A stretch of DNA of 64,000 bases from CAXSBA01 sp965277105 (GTDB lineage: Bacteria > Spirochaetota > UBA12135 > COTS27 > CAXSBA01), in the NCBI GenBank assembly GCA_965277105.1, contig OZ255710.1, positions 248,001-312,000 on the forward strand. Direction: 5' to 3'. The notes below the pieces were generated by a model. It searched no databases, was not told the DNA's origin, and was given only the letters and a program-made list of their open reading frames with translations. Of the stretch, positions 33,609 to 43,620 are shown in pieces. Each line of letters opens with the position of its first letter. The first letter of the stretch is position 1. The translations under genes were made by a program, and so were the position numbers.

Positions 33609-35534
33609 ATGACGACAAAATACCCTATACCTAGTAATGTTAGTGAAAAAACTAACTGTAATAACGAAGATTATTTAAGTCTTTACAATCAATCAGTTGC
33701 AAATCCAGAAGCGTTTTGGAGCAAGCAAGCAGAAAATTTGCACTGGTTTGCGAAGTGGAATAAAACTTTTTCTTTTGATTACTACAAAGCGGAAATTAAG
33801 TGGTTTTTAGAAGGCAAAATTAATGTTAGTTACAATTGCCTTGATCGCCATTTAGAAAAGCATGGAGATAAAACGGCTATTATTTGGGAAGATGATAGTG
33901 GCAAAGCCGGTAAAAAATACACCTTTAAAGAAGTACACGCAGAAGTAAGTAAGATGGCTAATGTCTTGAAAAAAAATGGAGTTGAGAAAGGAGATAGAGT
34001 AGCTATTTATATGGGGATGATCCCCGAGTTGGCTTTTGCTATGCTAGCGTGCGCACGTATAGGCGCTATTCACTCGATTATTTTTGGAGGTTTTTCCCAA
34101 GAAGCTATCAGGACTAGGGTTCTGGATTCTAAATGTAAAATGATGATTACGGCTAATGAAGGGCTTCGAGGGAGTAAAAAGGTTCCTTTGAAAGAAACGG
34201 TTGATAAGGGATTATCCGGGGTAGACTGCATTGAAAAAGTGTTGGTAGTTAAAAGAACTGACCAAGATGTCAATATGGTCCCTGGAAGGGATGTTTATTA
34301 TCACGAAGAAGTGAAAGCGGTAAGCGACGAATGCCCAGCTGAGGTAATGGATAGTGAGGATCCTTTATTTATTTTATATACTTCGGGTTCTACCGGTAAG
34401 CCCAAAGGAGTTTTGCATACCCAGGCAGGGTATATCCTTTATGCTAGTCTTACTCATAAATATGTTTTTGATATTAACCCCGATGACATTTATTTCTGCG
34501 CTGCTGATATAGGATGGATTACTGGTCATTCTTATATTATTTATGGGCCACTTGCTAATGCCACCACTACAGTTATGTTCGAGTCAATTCCTACTTATCC
34601 TGATGCTGGAAGATATTGGGAAATAGTAGAAAAATATAAAGTAAATATTTTCTATACAGCCCCAACCGCTATTAGGGCTATTGCTAAAGAAGGGGATGAC
34701 TATGTTAAAAAATATGACCGAAGCAGTTTAAGGGTTTTAGGAAGTGTGGGAGAGCCGATTAATAAAGATGCTTGGGAGTGGTATTACAATGTGGTGGGCG
34801 AAAAAAAGTGTAATATTGTTGACACTTGGTGGCAAACTGAAACCGGGGGGATTATGATTACCCCACTACCGGGAGCGACTGAAACTAAGCCTGGGTCGGC
34901 TACTCGTCCTTTTTTTGGAATTCAGCCTTGTTTAGTAGATGAAAAAGGGAACGAAATAGAGGGAAATAGTGTGGAAGGGCGTTTGTGCATTAAGCATTCT
35001 TGGCCGGGGCAAATGAGGACGGTTTATGGCGATCATGAGCGTTTTATAAAAACCTACTTTTCGGATTTTCCGGGAAAATATTTTAGTGGGGATGGGGCTA
35101 AAAGGGACGAAGATGGATACTACTGGATAACGGGCAGAGTTGATGATGTGCTAAATGTATCGGGGCATCGTTTAGGAACGGCGGAAATCGAAAGCGCAAT
35201 TGTCTCTTCAGGAGAAATTGCTGAAGTGGCTGTGGTTGGGGTTCCTCATGATATTAAAGGAGAAGCTATTTATGCCTTTGCTATTCCCCAAAAACAAGAT
35301 ATTGACTCGCAAACTACTAAAGATAAAATTAATCAACACCTTCGTGATACCATAGGTGCTTTTGCGAAACCAGAGCGGATAGAGTTGGTTCCTGGGCTCC
35401 CTAAAACTCGCTCGGGGAAAATTATGCGGAGGGTTTTAAGGAAAATTGCTGGAGGGGAAAAAGAAGAGTTTGGGGATATAACGACTTTAGCTGATCCGAG
35501 TATTGTCGCTAAAATTGTTGAAAATTATCAATAA
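33609..35534 (+). CDS. acs: Acetyl-CoA synthetase
   Basis: The 641-residue adenylate-forming enzyme converts acetate, ATP and CoA to acetyl-CoA. Motifs include the nucleotide loop YTSGSTGKPKGVLHTQAGY, WWQTETGG, the hinge and C-terminal segment GRVDDVLNVSGHRLGTAEIE, and PKTRSGKIMRRVLRK, which carries the Lys that is typically regulated by acetylation. A GAGG ribosome site precedes ATG 33609, and a TATAAA box lies at 33571-33576. Monocistronic, with a strong terminator behind it. Confidence 0.96.
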   Translation: MTTKYPIPSNVSEKTNCNNEDYLSLYNQSVANPEAFWSKQAENLHWFAKWNKTFSFDYYKAEIKWFLEGKINVSYNCLDRHLEKHGDKTAIIWEDDSGKAGKKYTFKEVHAEVSKMANVLKKNGVEKGDRVAIYMGMIPELAFAMLACARIGAIHSIIFGGFSQEAIRTRVLDSKCKMMITANEGLRGSKKVPLKETVDKGLSGVDCIEKVLVVKRTDQDVNMVPGRDVYYHEEVKAVSDECPAEVMDSEDPLFILYTSGSTGKPKGVLHTQAGYILYASLTHKYVFDINPDDIYFCAADIGWITGHSYIIYGPLANATTTVMFESIPTYPDAGRYWEIVEKYKVNIFYTAPTAIRAIAKEGDDYVKKYDRSSLRVLGSVGEPINKDAWEWYYNVVGEKKCNIVDTWWQTETGGIMITPLPGATETKPGSATRPFFGIQPCLVDEKGNEIEGNSVEGRLCIKHSWPGQMRTVYGDHERFIKTYFSDFPGKYFSGDGAKRDEDGYYWITGRVDDVLNVSGHRLGTAEIESAIVSSGEIAEVAVVGVPHDIKGEAIYAFAIPQKQDIDSQTTKDKINQHLRDTIGAFAKPERIELVPGLPKTRSGKIMRRVLRKIAGGEKEEFGDITTLADPSIVAKIVENYQ

Positions 35535-35578
35535 AAAACCTATATAAAAAGTACCTCCATAAATTAAAAAATTCATTA

Positions 35579-35622
35579 TTCAAATTAGCAGCTTTAAAAA
35601 AAAGCTGTTAATTTGAATTTTT
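35579..35622 (+). terminator. Intrinsic terminator after acs
   Basis: TTCAAATTAGCAGCTTT pairs with AAAGCTGTTAATTTGAA (one mismatch) around a short A loop, followed by TTTTT. Confidence 0.92.
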
Positions 35623-35903
35623 AATCCACTATTTTTTTTCCTCTAAAAAGTTAGTATTGAGAAATCATTTTTTTAAAAAACTATTATTATCACGGTTTTT
35701 TTCTTAATAAATTTTTAATTTTTCTAAATTTTTTAGCAACTAGGACATTTTTTCTAAATTACAAGGTGAAAAATTTATATTGCTAATTCTTTTAAATTTT
35801 TGTTTAAAAAAACTTAAGTGTGATTATCATATTGTCGGAAAACTAAAATTTTTATTTTTTGAATTTAAATAATTCAAAAAATAAATGAAGGATAAAAAAA
35901 ATT
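35623..35903. other. AT-rich gap upstream of the repeat lipoprotein
   Basis: Together with the acs terminator this makes a 369-base non-coding stretch. I see no RNA gene or clear promoter. The only structure is the inverted repeat at 35851-35885, which is listed separately. Confidence 0.4.
35851..35885 (+). repeat. 15-bp perfect inverted repeat just before the lipoprotein ribosome site
   Basis: TTTATTTTTTGAATT (35851-35865) and AATTCAAAAAATAAA (35871-35885) with loop TAAAT. It ends just before GAAGGA (35887-35892), the likely ribosome site, and 18 bases before ATG 35904. It could fold in the mRNA leader or be an operator. Confidence 0.6.
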
Positions 35904-38900
35904 ATGAGACTAATACATGAAGAAAATTCAAATAAAAATTTAACAATAACTAAACATAAAAAACCCCAAGGTATGGTTAGTTATATTTTTATTTTTATTC
36001 TTATTTTTTTTAGTTGCAACGATAGTGCTACTTCTGATAATTTGCAAATTGGAACGGAAATTGCAGATATCCCTTTTGCTATAAGCAGTGAAGGGAGTAG
36101 TAAAGAGTATGCTTACACGGATACTGGTTATGGGAATGTTAGTTTTACTGGGGATATGAGTAAGGTTAACTTTGCTATTACTGATATGTCTGACATTGCC
36201 TTAGACGGGAAAGTAACTGTAGATGAAAATGGAGTCATAACGGTAGCCGACGGTTTAGGAGTAGGGAATTATAGTTTTAAAGTAGAAGTGAGTGCGAAGG
36301 ACGGGGAAGGTTACAGCGGAAGCAAGAAAACGGAAGAATTATTATTAAACATTGGAGCGAAAGCTTTAACGGATTTGGAGCTTAGTGCGAGCAGCGAAGG
36401 GAGTAGCAAAGAGTATGCTTACACGGACACTAGTTATGGGAATGTTAGTTTTACTGGGGATATGAGTAAGGTTAACTTTGCTATTACTGATATGTCTGAC
36501 ATTGCCTTAGACGGGAAAGTAACTGTAGATGAAAATGGAGTCATAACGGTAGCCGACGGTTTAGGAGTAGGGAATTATAGTTTTAAAGTAGAAGTGAGTG
36601 CGAAGGACGGGGAAGGTTACAGCGGAAGCAAGAAAACGGAAGAATTATTATTAAACATTGGAGCGAAAGCTTTAACGGATTTGGAGCTTAGTGCGAGCAG
36701 TGAAGGGAGTAGTAAAGAGTATGCTTACACGGATACTGGTTATGGGAATGTTAGTTTTACTGGGGATATGAGTAAGGTTAACTTTGCTATTACTGATATG
36801 TCTGACATTGCCTTAGACGGGAAAGTAACTGTAGATGAAAATGGAGTCATAACGGTAGCCGACGGTTTAGGAGTAGGGAATTATAGTTTTAAAGTAGAAG
36901 TGAGTGCGAAGGACGGGGAAGGTTACAGCGGAAGCAAGAAAACGGAAGAATTATTATTAAACATTGGAGCGAAAGCTTTAACGGATTTGGAGCTTAGTGC
37001 GAGCAGCGAAGGGAGTAGCAAAGAGTATGCTTACACGGACACTAGTTATGGGAATGTTAGTTTTACTGGGGATATGAGTAAGGTTAACTTTGCTATTACT
37101 GATATGTCTGACATTGCCTTAGACGGGAAAGTAACTGTAGATGAAAATGGAGTCATAACGGTAGCCGACGGTTTAGGAGTAGGGAATTATAGTTTTAAAG
37201 TAGAAGTGAGTGCGAAGGACGGGGAAGGTTACAGCGGAAGCAAGAAAACGGAAGAATTATTATTAAACATTGGAGCGAAAGCTTTAACGGATTTGGAGCT
37301 TAGTGCGAGCAGTGAAGGGAGTAGTAAAGAGTATGCTTACACGGATACTGGTTATGGGAATGTTAGTTTTACTGGGGATATGAGTAAGGTTAACTTTGCT
37401 ATTACTGATATGTCTGACATTGCCTTAGACGGGAAAGTAACTGTAGATGAAAATGGAGTCATAACGGTAGCCGACGGTTTAGGAGTAGGGAATTATAGTT
37501 TTAAAGTAGAAGTGAGTGCGAAGGACGGGGAAGGTTACAGCGGAAGCAAGAAAACGGAAGAATTATTATTAAACATTGGAGCGAAAGCTTTAACGGATTT
37601 GGAGCTTAGTGCGAGCAGCGAAGGGAGTAGCAAAGAGTATGCTTACACGGATACTGGTTATGGGAATGTTAGTTTTACTGGGGATATGAGTAAGGTTAAC
37701 TTTGCTATTACTGATATGTCTGACATTGCCTTAGACGGGAAAGTAACTGTAGATGAAAATGGAGTCATAACGGTAGCCGACGGTTTAGGAGTAGGGAATT
37801 ATAGTTTTAAAGTAGAAGTGAGTGCGAAGGACGGGGAAGGTTACAGCGGAAGCAAGAAAACGGAAGAATTATCATTAAACATCACCCTACGCCCAATAAG
37901 TTTTAATACATCTATAATAGTAGGAAATGAATATTTCCTTGGGTATGCTGATTTTACTCTTGGCGCTATTAGCCTGCTTAATGGATCAGAGGGGACGTTC
38001 TCTATCATTGAAGTTTCTGATAATGCTTTAAATAGTAAAATAAATGTAGATAATCAAAGTGGTAATATAACAGTGCTTGAAGGCTTAGATGTAGGCAAAT
38101 ATAACTTTAAGGTAAGGATTACTGGTACGGGGGATTATCAAGGGAGCGTGGCTACCACAGAAGAAATAGCATTTGACATTAAATTTATTGTTAATACTGA
38201 TAATGTTAAAGACGGAATAGATCCCAATAACAGGATAGACTATCGATTAGATGGGACTACTTTTTCAACCACTGCGGTAGTAGATGGGAAAACCTTTCTG
38301 CTTGCTGTTGCGAAAAACGATCGAAATTTGATTGTATTTGAAGTAAGTGATGGTGGTCAGTTGAATTATACTCATAATGCTTATAATTATTTAAACAAGA
38401 ATTATAGGTTTGATCTTCCTACCTCTATTACTATTAGGGCAATAGGAGAAAAAACTTATGTCTTTGTCGTTGGAGAAGGGAAGTCAGAATCTAACAGTGG
38501 AGTAAGCGTATTTGAGTTAAGTAGTGAAGGCAGGCTAACAAACGTTCACAATATTAGTGATAGTAACGATATTTATTTATCAGGAGATAGTTCTGCTACT
38601 ACTGCGGAAGTTGATGGCACTACTTATCTTTTCGTTTCCGGTGGGGTAGATGATGGGATAAGCGTGTTTGAGCTAGGTAGTGATGGTAATTTGGATAACA
38701 ATGTTGATAATGTTACTGATAGTGAAAATCCTCGATACAAGTTAAACGGAGCTAGTTCCGTTACTACTGCGGAAGTTGATGGCACTACTTATCTTTTTGC
38801 TTCTGCTGGATCTCCTGATAATGGAGTTAGTGTTTTTGAAGTGCTTACTGGCGGTATTTTAAAGCATGTTTATGATGAAAGCAATAGAGATAATTCCCGT

Positions 38901-39344
38901 ACGGAGTTGAACGGAGCTAGTTCCGTTACTACTGCCGAAGTTGGTGGTAATACCTACCTTTTCGTTGCTGGAGAATTAGACAATGGGGTTACTGTCTTTA
39001 AGGTAAATAGTAATGGTAGTTTAAGCTATACTGATGCCGTTGATGATAGAGATCAAGATAATGTTGGGTCTAGCTATAATCTAAACGGCGCTAGTTCCGT
39101 TACTACTGCGGAAATCAATGGTTCTACTTATCTTTTCGTGTCCGCTCTTTTTGACAATGGGGTTAGTGTTTTTAGGGTAAGTAACAGTGGTAAGTTAGAT
39201 AATGTCGAGAATATTAGTGATGGTGGTAGTCTTGAATTAAGAGGAGCTAATTCGGTTCATACTGCGGTAGTAGGCGGGAAAACTTTTCTTTTTGTTACAG
39301 GGTTTAGTGATGATGGCATCAGTGTTTTTCAAGTAGGCAATTAA
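35904..39344 (+). CDS. Large surface lipoprotein with six tandem ~102-residue repeats and a beta-propeller-like end
   Basis: The 1146-residue product has a lipoprotein-type signal around residues 24-39, ending FFSC. It then has six nearly identical 102-residue repeats (36084 to about 37881), each with EYAYTDTGYGNVSFTGD, DGKVTVDENGVITVADGL and VGNYSFKVEVSAKDGEGY, a cadherin- or Ig-like beta-sandwich style. A seventh, divergent copy follows (NVDNQSGNITVLEGLDVG). From about residue 780 a second repeat type appears (LNGASSVTTAEVDGTTYLFV, then NGVSVFEV), five to six copies, resembling beta-propeller blades. It is probably an outer-surface adhesin-like protein. A terminator follows. Confidence 0.8.
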   Translation: MRLIHEENSNKNLTITKHKKPQGMVSYIFIFILIFFSCNDSATSDNLQIGTEIADIPFAISSEGSSKEYAYTDTGYGNVSFTGDMSKVNFAITDMSDIALDGKVTVDENGVITVADGLGVGNYSFKVEVSAKDGEGYSGSKKTEELLLNIGAKALTDLELSASSEGSSKEYAYTDTSYGNVSFTGDMSKVNFAITDMSDIALDGKVTVDENGVITVADGLGVGNYSFKVEVSAKDGEGYSGSKKTEELLLNIGAKALTDLELSASSEGSSKEYAYTDTGYGNVSFTGDMSKVNFAITDMSDIALDGKVTVDENGVITVADGLGVGNYSFKVEVSAKDGEGYSGSKKTEELLLNIGAKALTDLELSASSEGSSKEYAYTDTSYGNVSFTGDMSKVNFAITDMSDIALDGKVTVDENGVITVADGLGVGNYSFKVEVSAKDGEGYSGSKKTEELLLNIGAKALTDLELSASSEGSSKEYAYTDTGYGNVSFTGDMSKVNFAITDMSDIALDGKVTVDENGVITVADGLGVGNYSFKVEVSAKDGEGYSGSKKTEELLLNIGAKALTDLELSASSEGSSKEYAYTDTGYGNVSFTGDMSKVNFAITDMSDIALDGKVTVDENGVITVADGLGVGNYSFKVEVSAKDGEGYSGSKKTEELSLNITLRPISFNTSIIVGNEYFLGYADFTLGAISLLNGSEGTFSIIEVSDNALNSKINVDNQSGNITVLEGLDVGKYNFKVRITGTGDYQGSVATTEEIAFDIKFIVNTDNVKDGIDPNNRIDYRLDGTTFSTTAVVDGKTFLLAVAKNDRNLIVFEVSDGGQLNYTHNAYNYLNKNYRFDLPTSITIRAIGEKTYVFVVGEGKSESNSGVSVFELSSEGRLTNVHNISDSNDIYLSGDSSATTAEVDGTTYLFVSGGVDDGISVFELGSDGNLDNNVDNVTDSENPRYKLNGASSVTTAEVDGTTYLFASAGSPDNGVSVFEVLTGGILKHVYDESNRDNSRTELNGASSVTTAEVGGNTYLFVAGELDNGVTVFKVNSNGSLSYTDAVDDRDQDNVGSSYNLNGASSVTTAEINGSTYLFVSALFDNGVSVFRVSNSGKLDNVENISDGGSLELRGANSVHTAVVGGKTFLFVTGFSDDGISVFQVGN
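36084..37881 (+). repeat. Six tandem 306-bp repeats inside the lipoprotein gene
   Basis: Units start at 36084, 36390, 36696, 37002, 37308 and 37614. They are almost base-identical. Small differences (AGTGAAGGG versus AGCGAAGGG; GATACTGG versus GACACTAG) alternate between units 1/3/5 and 2/4, showing that a 612-base double unit was copied. Unit 6 mixes both types. The last ~39 bases of the final unit diverge. Confidence 0.95.
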
Positions 39345-39350
39345 ACCACT

Positions 39351-39412
39351 TATTATTCTCTCTTATAATTCTTTAGTTTTTTTGCTGAAGAATTATAGGG
39401 GAGAATAATTTT
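39351..39412 (+). terminator. Intrinsic terminator after the repeat lipoprotein
   Basis: A long imperfect stem, TTATTCTC...TTATAATTCTT pairing with AAGAATTATA...GAGAATAA, is followed by TTTT. Confidence 0.88.
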
Positions 39413-39596
39413 AAATCACCTATAATATTTTCTATAAATTTTTAACTAATTAAAACAACAAATTAGCAACTCTTTTTATAGATAAATTTTAACTTATCCA
39501 AGAATCTTTTAATTTTTTTTTAATCTACAACGAGCTAAAAATTTTTCTAGTTTTTCTAGTTAAATTGAAGAATAAAGTAAAAAAAAGGGAGAGAAA

Positions 39597-39998
39597 TTAC
39601 CGCTTAGAAAATTGAAAGCTTTTTCGAGCTTTTTTATGGCCAAAAAGTTTTCTCTGCACTTTTCTAGGATCTCGGGTTAAGAGCTTTACTTTTTTTAGCG
39701 GAAGTCTAAATTTTTCGTTTAGTTCTCGTAAATATTTAGCGATGCTAAACCTAAGGGCTTCTGCTTGGGCCGTTAATCCTCCACCTTTTAACTTGGCGAC
39801 GATATCGAATTTCCCTTCTTGATTGGTTATTTTTAAAGGAGAAATAACCTTTTCGATTAAAAGTTCTCGATGAAAATAAGCTTTTAGGTCTTTGTTGTTA
39901 ACTTTAATGTCACCTTTCCCAGGTTTTAACTGGATTCTCGCAATGGCCGTTTTTCTTTTGCCGACTAAAATAGTTTTTTGGTTTTTTTTCTTAATCAA
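39597..39998 (-). CDS. rpsI: Small-subunit ribosomal protein S9
   Basis: The 133-residue product has the S9 pattern: VGKRKTAIARIQLKPGKGDI, VNNKDLKAYFH, KGGGLTAQAEALRFSIAKYL and the end RDPRKVQRKLFGHKKARKSF with KR at the C-terminus reaching the P-site tRNA. It is translated after rplM, overlapping it by 8 bases. Confidence 0.97.
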   Translation of the reverse strand: MIKKKNQKTILVGKRKTAIARIQLKPGKGDIKVNNKDLKAYFHRELLIEKVISPLKITNQEGKFDIVAKLKGGGLTAQAEALRFSIAKYLRELNEKFRLPLKKVKLLTRDPRKVQRKLFGHKKARKSFQFSKR

Positions 39999-40422
39999 TT
40001 TCTAATTTTTCCAACTTTTGGGCTTGTTGCTTATGCTTTTCATCGGCATAAACGTAGAGATGAGAAAATTGTTTTCTCCCTAACTTGGTTTTGGGGAGCA
40101 TGCCTTTTACCGCTTTTTCAATAATAAAGCTAGGCTTTTTCTCCAAGAGGTATTTATAACTTCGCTCTCGAAGATGCCCGACATAACCAGTATGGTAATA
40201 ATACTTTTTATTTTCTAACTTTTTCCCCGTTAATTTTACTTTGCTAGCATTGATGACAACCACGTTATCACCATCGTCCATATGCTTCGTAAAAGTAGTA
40301 TGGTGCTTGCCCATTAAAATGTGAGCAATTTTAGAAGAAACTTTCCCTAAAGTAATATCACTAGCATCTACTAGGAACCATTTTTTTTGAATATCAAATT
40401 TAGAAATACTTGTTGTATTCAT
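39991..40422 (-). CDS. rplM: Large-subunit ribosomal protein L13
   Basis: The 143-residue product has the L13 motifs WFLVDASDITLGKVSSKIAH, VVVINASKVKLTGKKLENK, YYYHTGYVGHLRERSY and KGMLPKTKLGRKQFSHLYVY. First gene of the rplM-rpsI pair; its promoter lies in the gap that ends at 40667. Confidence 0.97.
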   Translation of the reverse strand: MNTTSISKFDIQKKWFLVDASDITLGKVSSKIAHILMGKHHTTFTKHMDDGDNVVVINASKVKLTGKKLENKKYYYHTGYVGHLRERSYKYLLEKKPSFIIEKAVKGMLPKTKLGRKQFSHLYVYADEKHKQQAQKLEKLEID

Positions 40423-40667
40423 AGGACATATTATAGCATGAAAACAATTTGAGATGAAAAAAATATTGCTTTTTTTAGGAAATTAATTAATAAAAAACGT
40501 TGTTAGTTTATTTTAGACTCCTTTCAATTTGAAGTATAAATTAAAAATAAATCATAAAAATAAAGTAATAATTTATTAAATTTTAGTTTTATATAATAGG
40601 CATTTAATAATAAATGGCTGAAATTTTAATTATTTAATTAATATAATCCTTTTAGGAGATGCGGGAT

Positions 40668-41420
40668 ATGAAAATAGAAGATGAATTTAACTGGACAGAT
40701 TGGGCTTTTAACAGCGACTGCTCTACATTTAGTTGGACCTGCCCTTATTGCCTAAGGGATGCTACGATAACGGATAATAATTTCCAAAGGAATGAAATAG
40801 TCTTCGAAAAATTTAATGCTTATGGGAAATATATTTTAAAAACTATTTTTATCGTTTGCCCTAATCCGCAATGCCAAAAATTCACCCTTACGGCGCAACT
40901 TAAAAAAAGCGATGAAGAAAATAAAATAATAAGTAGTAATAATAAAGTAGTTGAAAATAGTTGCGACGATGATAAAACTTGGTCATTAATCCCGCCATCA
41001 AACGCCAAACCTTTCCCGAGTTATATCCCTGAGCAAATCAGGGCCGATTATCAAGAGGCATGCCTGATAAAAGAATTGAGCCCCAAAGCTTCTGCAACTT
41101 TGTGTAGGCGATGCCTGCAAGGGATTATTAGAGATTGCTGGAAAATTCAGAAACCTAAACTAATTGATGAAATTGACGCCATAAAAGACAAAGTGGATAA
41201 ACTGACTTGGAAAGCCATAGATGCCGTGAGGAGAGTCGGTAACATCGGCGCTCATATGGGGAAAGACGTTAATCTTATTGCTGATATCGAAGAAAAAGAA
41301 GTGGATCTTCTCATCGGTTTAATTGAAACCCTGCTAAGCGACTGGTACATTAACCGGATAGAGCGAGAAGATAGCCTTAAGGCCATTATTAACTTAGGGA
41401 AAAGAAAACAATATAGTTAG
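40668..41420 (+). CDS. DUF4145-type protein (possible defence-associated)
   Basis: I start at ATG 40668, nine bases behind TAGGAG; an ATG at 40659 overlaps that site. The 250-residue product has zinc-binding cysteines (CPYC at the front and a CPNPQCQKF segment) and a C-terminal alpha-helical part with SPKASATLCRRCLQGIIRDC and RRVGNIGAHMGKDV. That is the DUF4145 pattern, seen alone or fused in restriction and other defence genes. The helical part resembles HEPN-type domains, though the family's function is not established. The AIPR gene follows after 139 bases. Confidence 0.72.
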   Translation: MKIEDEFNWTDWAFNSDCSTFSWTCPYCLRDATITDNNFQRNEIVFEKFNAYGKYILKTIFIVCPNPQCQKFTLTAQLKKSDEENKIISSNNKVVENSCDDDKTWSLIPPSNAKPFPSYIPEQIRADYQEACLIKELSPKASATLCRRCLQGIIRDCWKIQKPKLIDEIDAIKDKVDKLTWKAIDAVRRVGNIGAHMGKDVNLIADIEEKEVDLLIGLIETLLSDWYINRIEREDSLKAIINLGKRKQYS

Positions 41421-41559
41421 TGGGTATAATGAGAGTTAATTAGTAATAGTTGATTTGTTTATAAGCTAATTTTTAGTTTCCTTAAAAAAGATATAAAATA
41501 AAGCTTTTATTGTAAAATGAGATTTTATATTCTAAATTTAAATTAAGGAGAAATTGACT

Positions 41560-43387
41560 ATGGAAGAGAGAGATTATAGAAAAGACGATATTTTTAGAGA
41601 GCAAATGGAATCAGATATAGCTTTGTTGCAGGAAAACTTAGCTTGGGATAAAAATATTAAGAGAGAAGAATATGCTTTTAATTACTGGGTTTTAAGCAAT
41701 ATTTATAGCCTTGCTGAAGAAACGTGTAGTGATAACATAACGGAATATAAGGATAAAGGCATTGACTGTTTTGTTCACTATGAAGAAGACAAGGAATTGT
41801 ATCTAATTCAAAATAAATATTACGCTGAAAATACTAAACTAAATAGCAAAGAAGTGTCTGATTTTTTAGCTAGACCTATTGCTACTCTTAACAAAGGGGT
41901 TTATAAAAACTCTGAACTCCAAAAAATTTATGACCAAGCAAAAGAAGATAAAAACTATAAAATTTTCTTGCATTTTTATGTGACTAACGATTCTAAAAAT
42001 CAAGATGTCACTAACCTTTTTAATGATTACAAGAATGAAAACGTTGCTGTTGCTAAAATTTTTTACTTAAAGGACATTAAAGAAAAATATTATGGGGAAT
42101 CATTTAAAGAAAATAAAAAACTGGATTTTGCCTTTAAAGTAATAAATGAAAGAACTTATTTAGCTATTGGACCAGAATATGGTTTAGAGAATATGGTACC
42201 GACTTTTTATGTTACTTCTAAGGTCAGTGATATTTATGATCTTTGGAAAAAAGCTAATGAAAATGATTATGAGTTGTTTGAAGAAAACATAAGGGAATAC
42301 TTGGGCGGGGGAGGAAAGGTGAATAAAGGAATTATCAAAACTTTAAAAGATGAAAAAGACAGAGTTAATTTTTTTTACTACAATAACGGCATTACCATTA
42401 TCTGCGATGAAGCAAAAGCAGATGCCCAAGAAGTTAAGGTGAAAAATCCTCAAGTGGTCAATGGTTGTCAAACAGTTAATTCAATAGCTGAGGTATTAAA
42501 AAATAAAAAGGCTGAAGATAAATTTGAAGAGATTTATGTTGTGACAAAAATTATTGTTTTAAATGAACAAGGTAAAGATTTTTATAGGACAATAGTTAAA
42601 TATACTAATAGTCAAAATGCTATTAATGAAAAAGCTTTTGGTGCTGTGCTTCAGCCATTTTTTACAATACAAAAAAATCTTTGAAAAAAGAGGCTTTTTG
42701 CTAACTGTTAAACAAAGTGATAAGTTCCAGTTTGCGAAAAAATACCATGATAAAAAGAAAAAAGGCGAGCTGATTCAAAAAGCTAATAAAAATTCCAGTG
42801 AAGATTTTTATGATTTTAAAAAAATTCCTGATGTTCAAATAAATCTAGAAACTTTAATACAAATCATTGGTGCTTTTGAAAAAAATGCCCATTTTGCTTA
42901 TACTAAAAAATCATCTTTATTAAAACCAAATAGTAACGAATATAAATATTTTTCCTCTAAAATAAATGATTTTTTTATAACTGAGAGCATGATTAACATT
43001 ATCCTGCTTTATAAAAAAGCAGAATTTGATAAGAAAAAAAGTGAAGATAACAAATCTCCCTCTCCTTATTATCTTTTAAATTTCTTAGGTTATTATTTAG
43101 GTGATTATTTAAAACCTAAAGAAATTGATAAGAAAGAGTTCTTGGAGAACATTACTATCGAAGATTTAAAAATAATCTATGAATTTTTTAAAAAGCTTCC
43201 GAGTAAATATTATGAAAAGTATAATAAAAAACATTATTTAGAATATAATCAAATGATCAAGAGAAAAGTTGATGAAGGTATTATGAAAGAAGTTTTAGGT
43301 GAAAGTATAAGTGGGCTTCAAGAATTTAATAAAGCAGAATATCTAAAATTTGTAGAAATATTTAAAAAAAATCAACGTGATTTTTAA
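41560..43387 (+). pseudogene. AIPR (abortive infection) protein gene, frameshifted at an A7 run
   Basis: I start at ATG 41560, behind AAGGAG. The first 374 or so codons match the AIPR pattern of phage-abortive proteins: ECYKDKGIDCF-like beta strand (read as EYKDKGIDCFVHYEED), DLWKKANENDYELFEENIRE, VNFFYYNNGITIICDEA and KNPQVVNGCQTVNSI. The frame ends at 42684. The missing C-terminal third continues in the +1 frame to 43387. Skipping one base in the A7 run at 42671-42677 joins them as QKIFEKRGFLLTVKQ. So the gene is off as read; a slippery A-run could switch it or be a read error. Confidence 0.8.
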
Positions 43388-43584
43388 AGATTTTAGTTTT
43401 CTCCCAAAGAAACTAAATCACTCGTTTTTAAATTCTTTTTTGTTTTTTTTAAGCCATTTAATTTGATTTGCCAAATAAATTAACGATAAAAAGCCAAAAA
43501 AAGCTAAACCTAGCAAGAATAACCAAGAATTATCTAAAAAATGTTAAAAATATTTAAAAGTTTTAAAAAAAAGTAAAAAAAATA

Positions 43585-43612
43585 TTTACTCTTATCGTTT
43601 TTATGCTATAAT
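43585..43612 (+). promoter_or_regulatory. Promoter of the 23S rRNA gene
   Basis: TTTACT and TATAAT are separated by 16 bases; the start of transcription would be near 43620, about 100 bases before the mature 23S end. The gap 43388-43584 shows no gene. Confidence 0.65.
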
Positions 43613-43620
43613 TATTCTCG

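Noticed and set aside
36084..39344. The lipoprotein as part of a mobile element or contractile system
   Set aside because: No transposase, integrase, inverted termini or phage genes flank it; it has its own leader and terminator.
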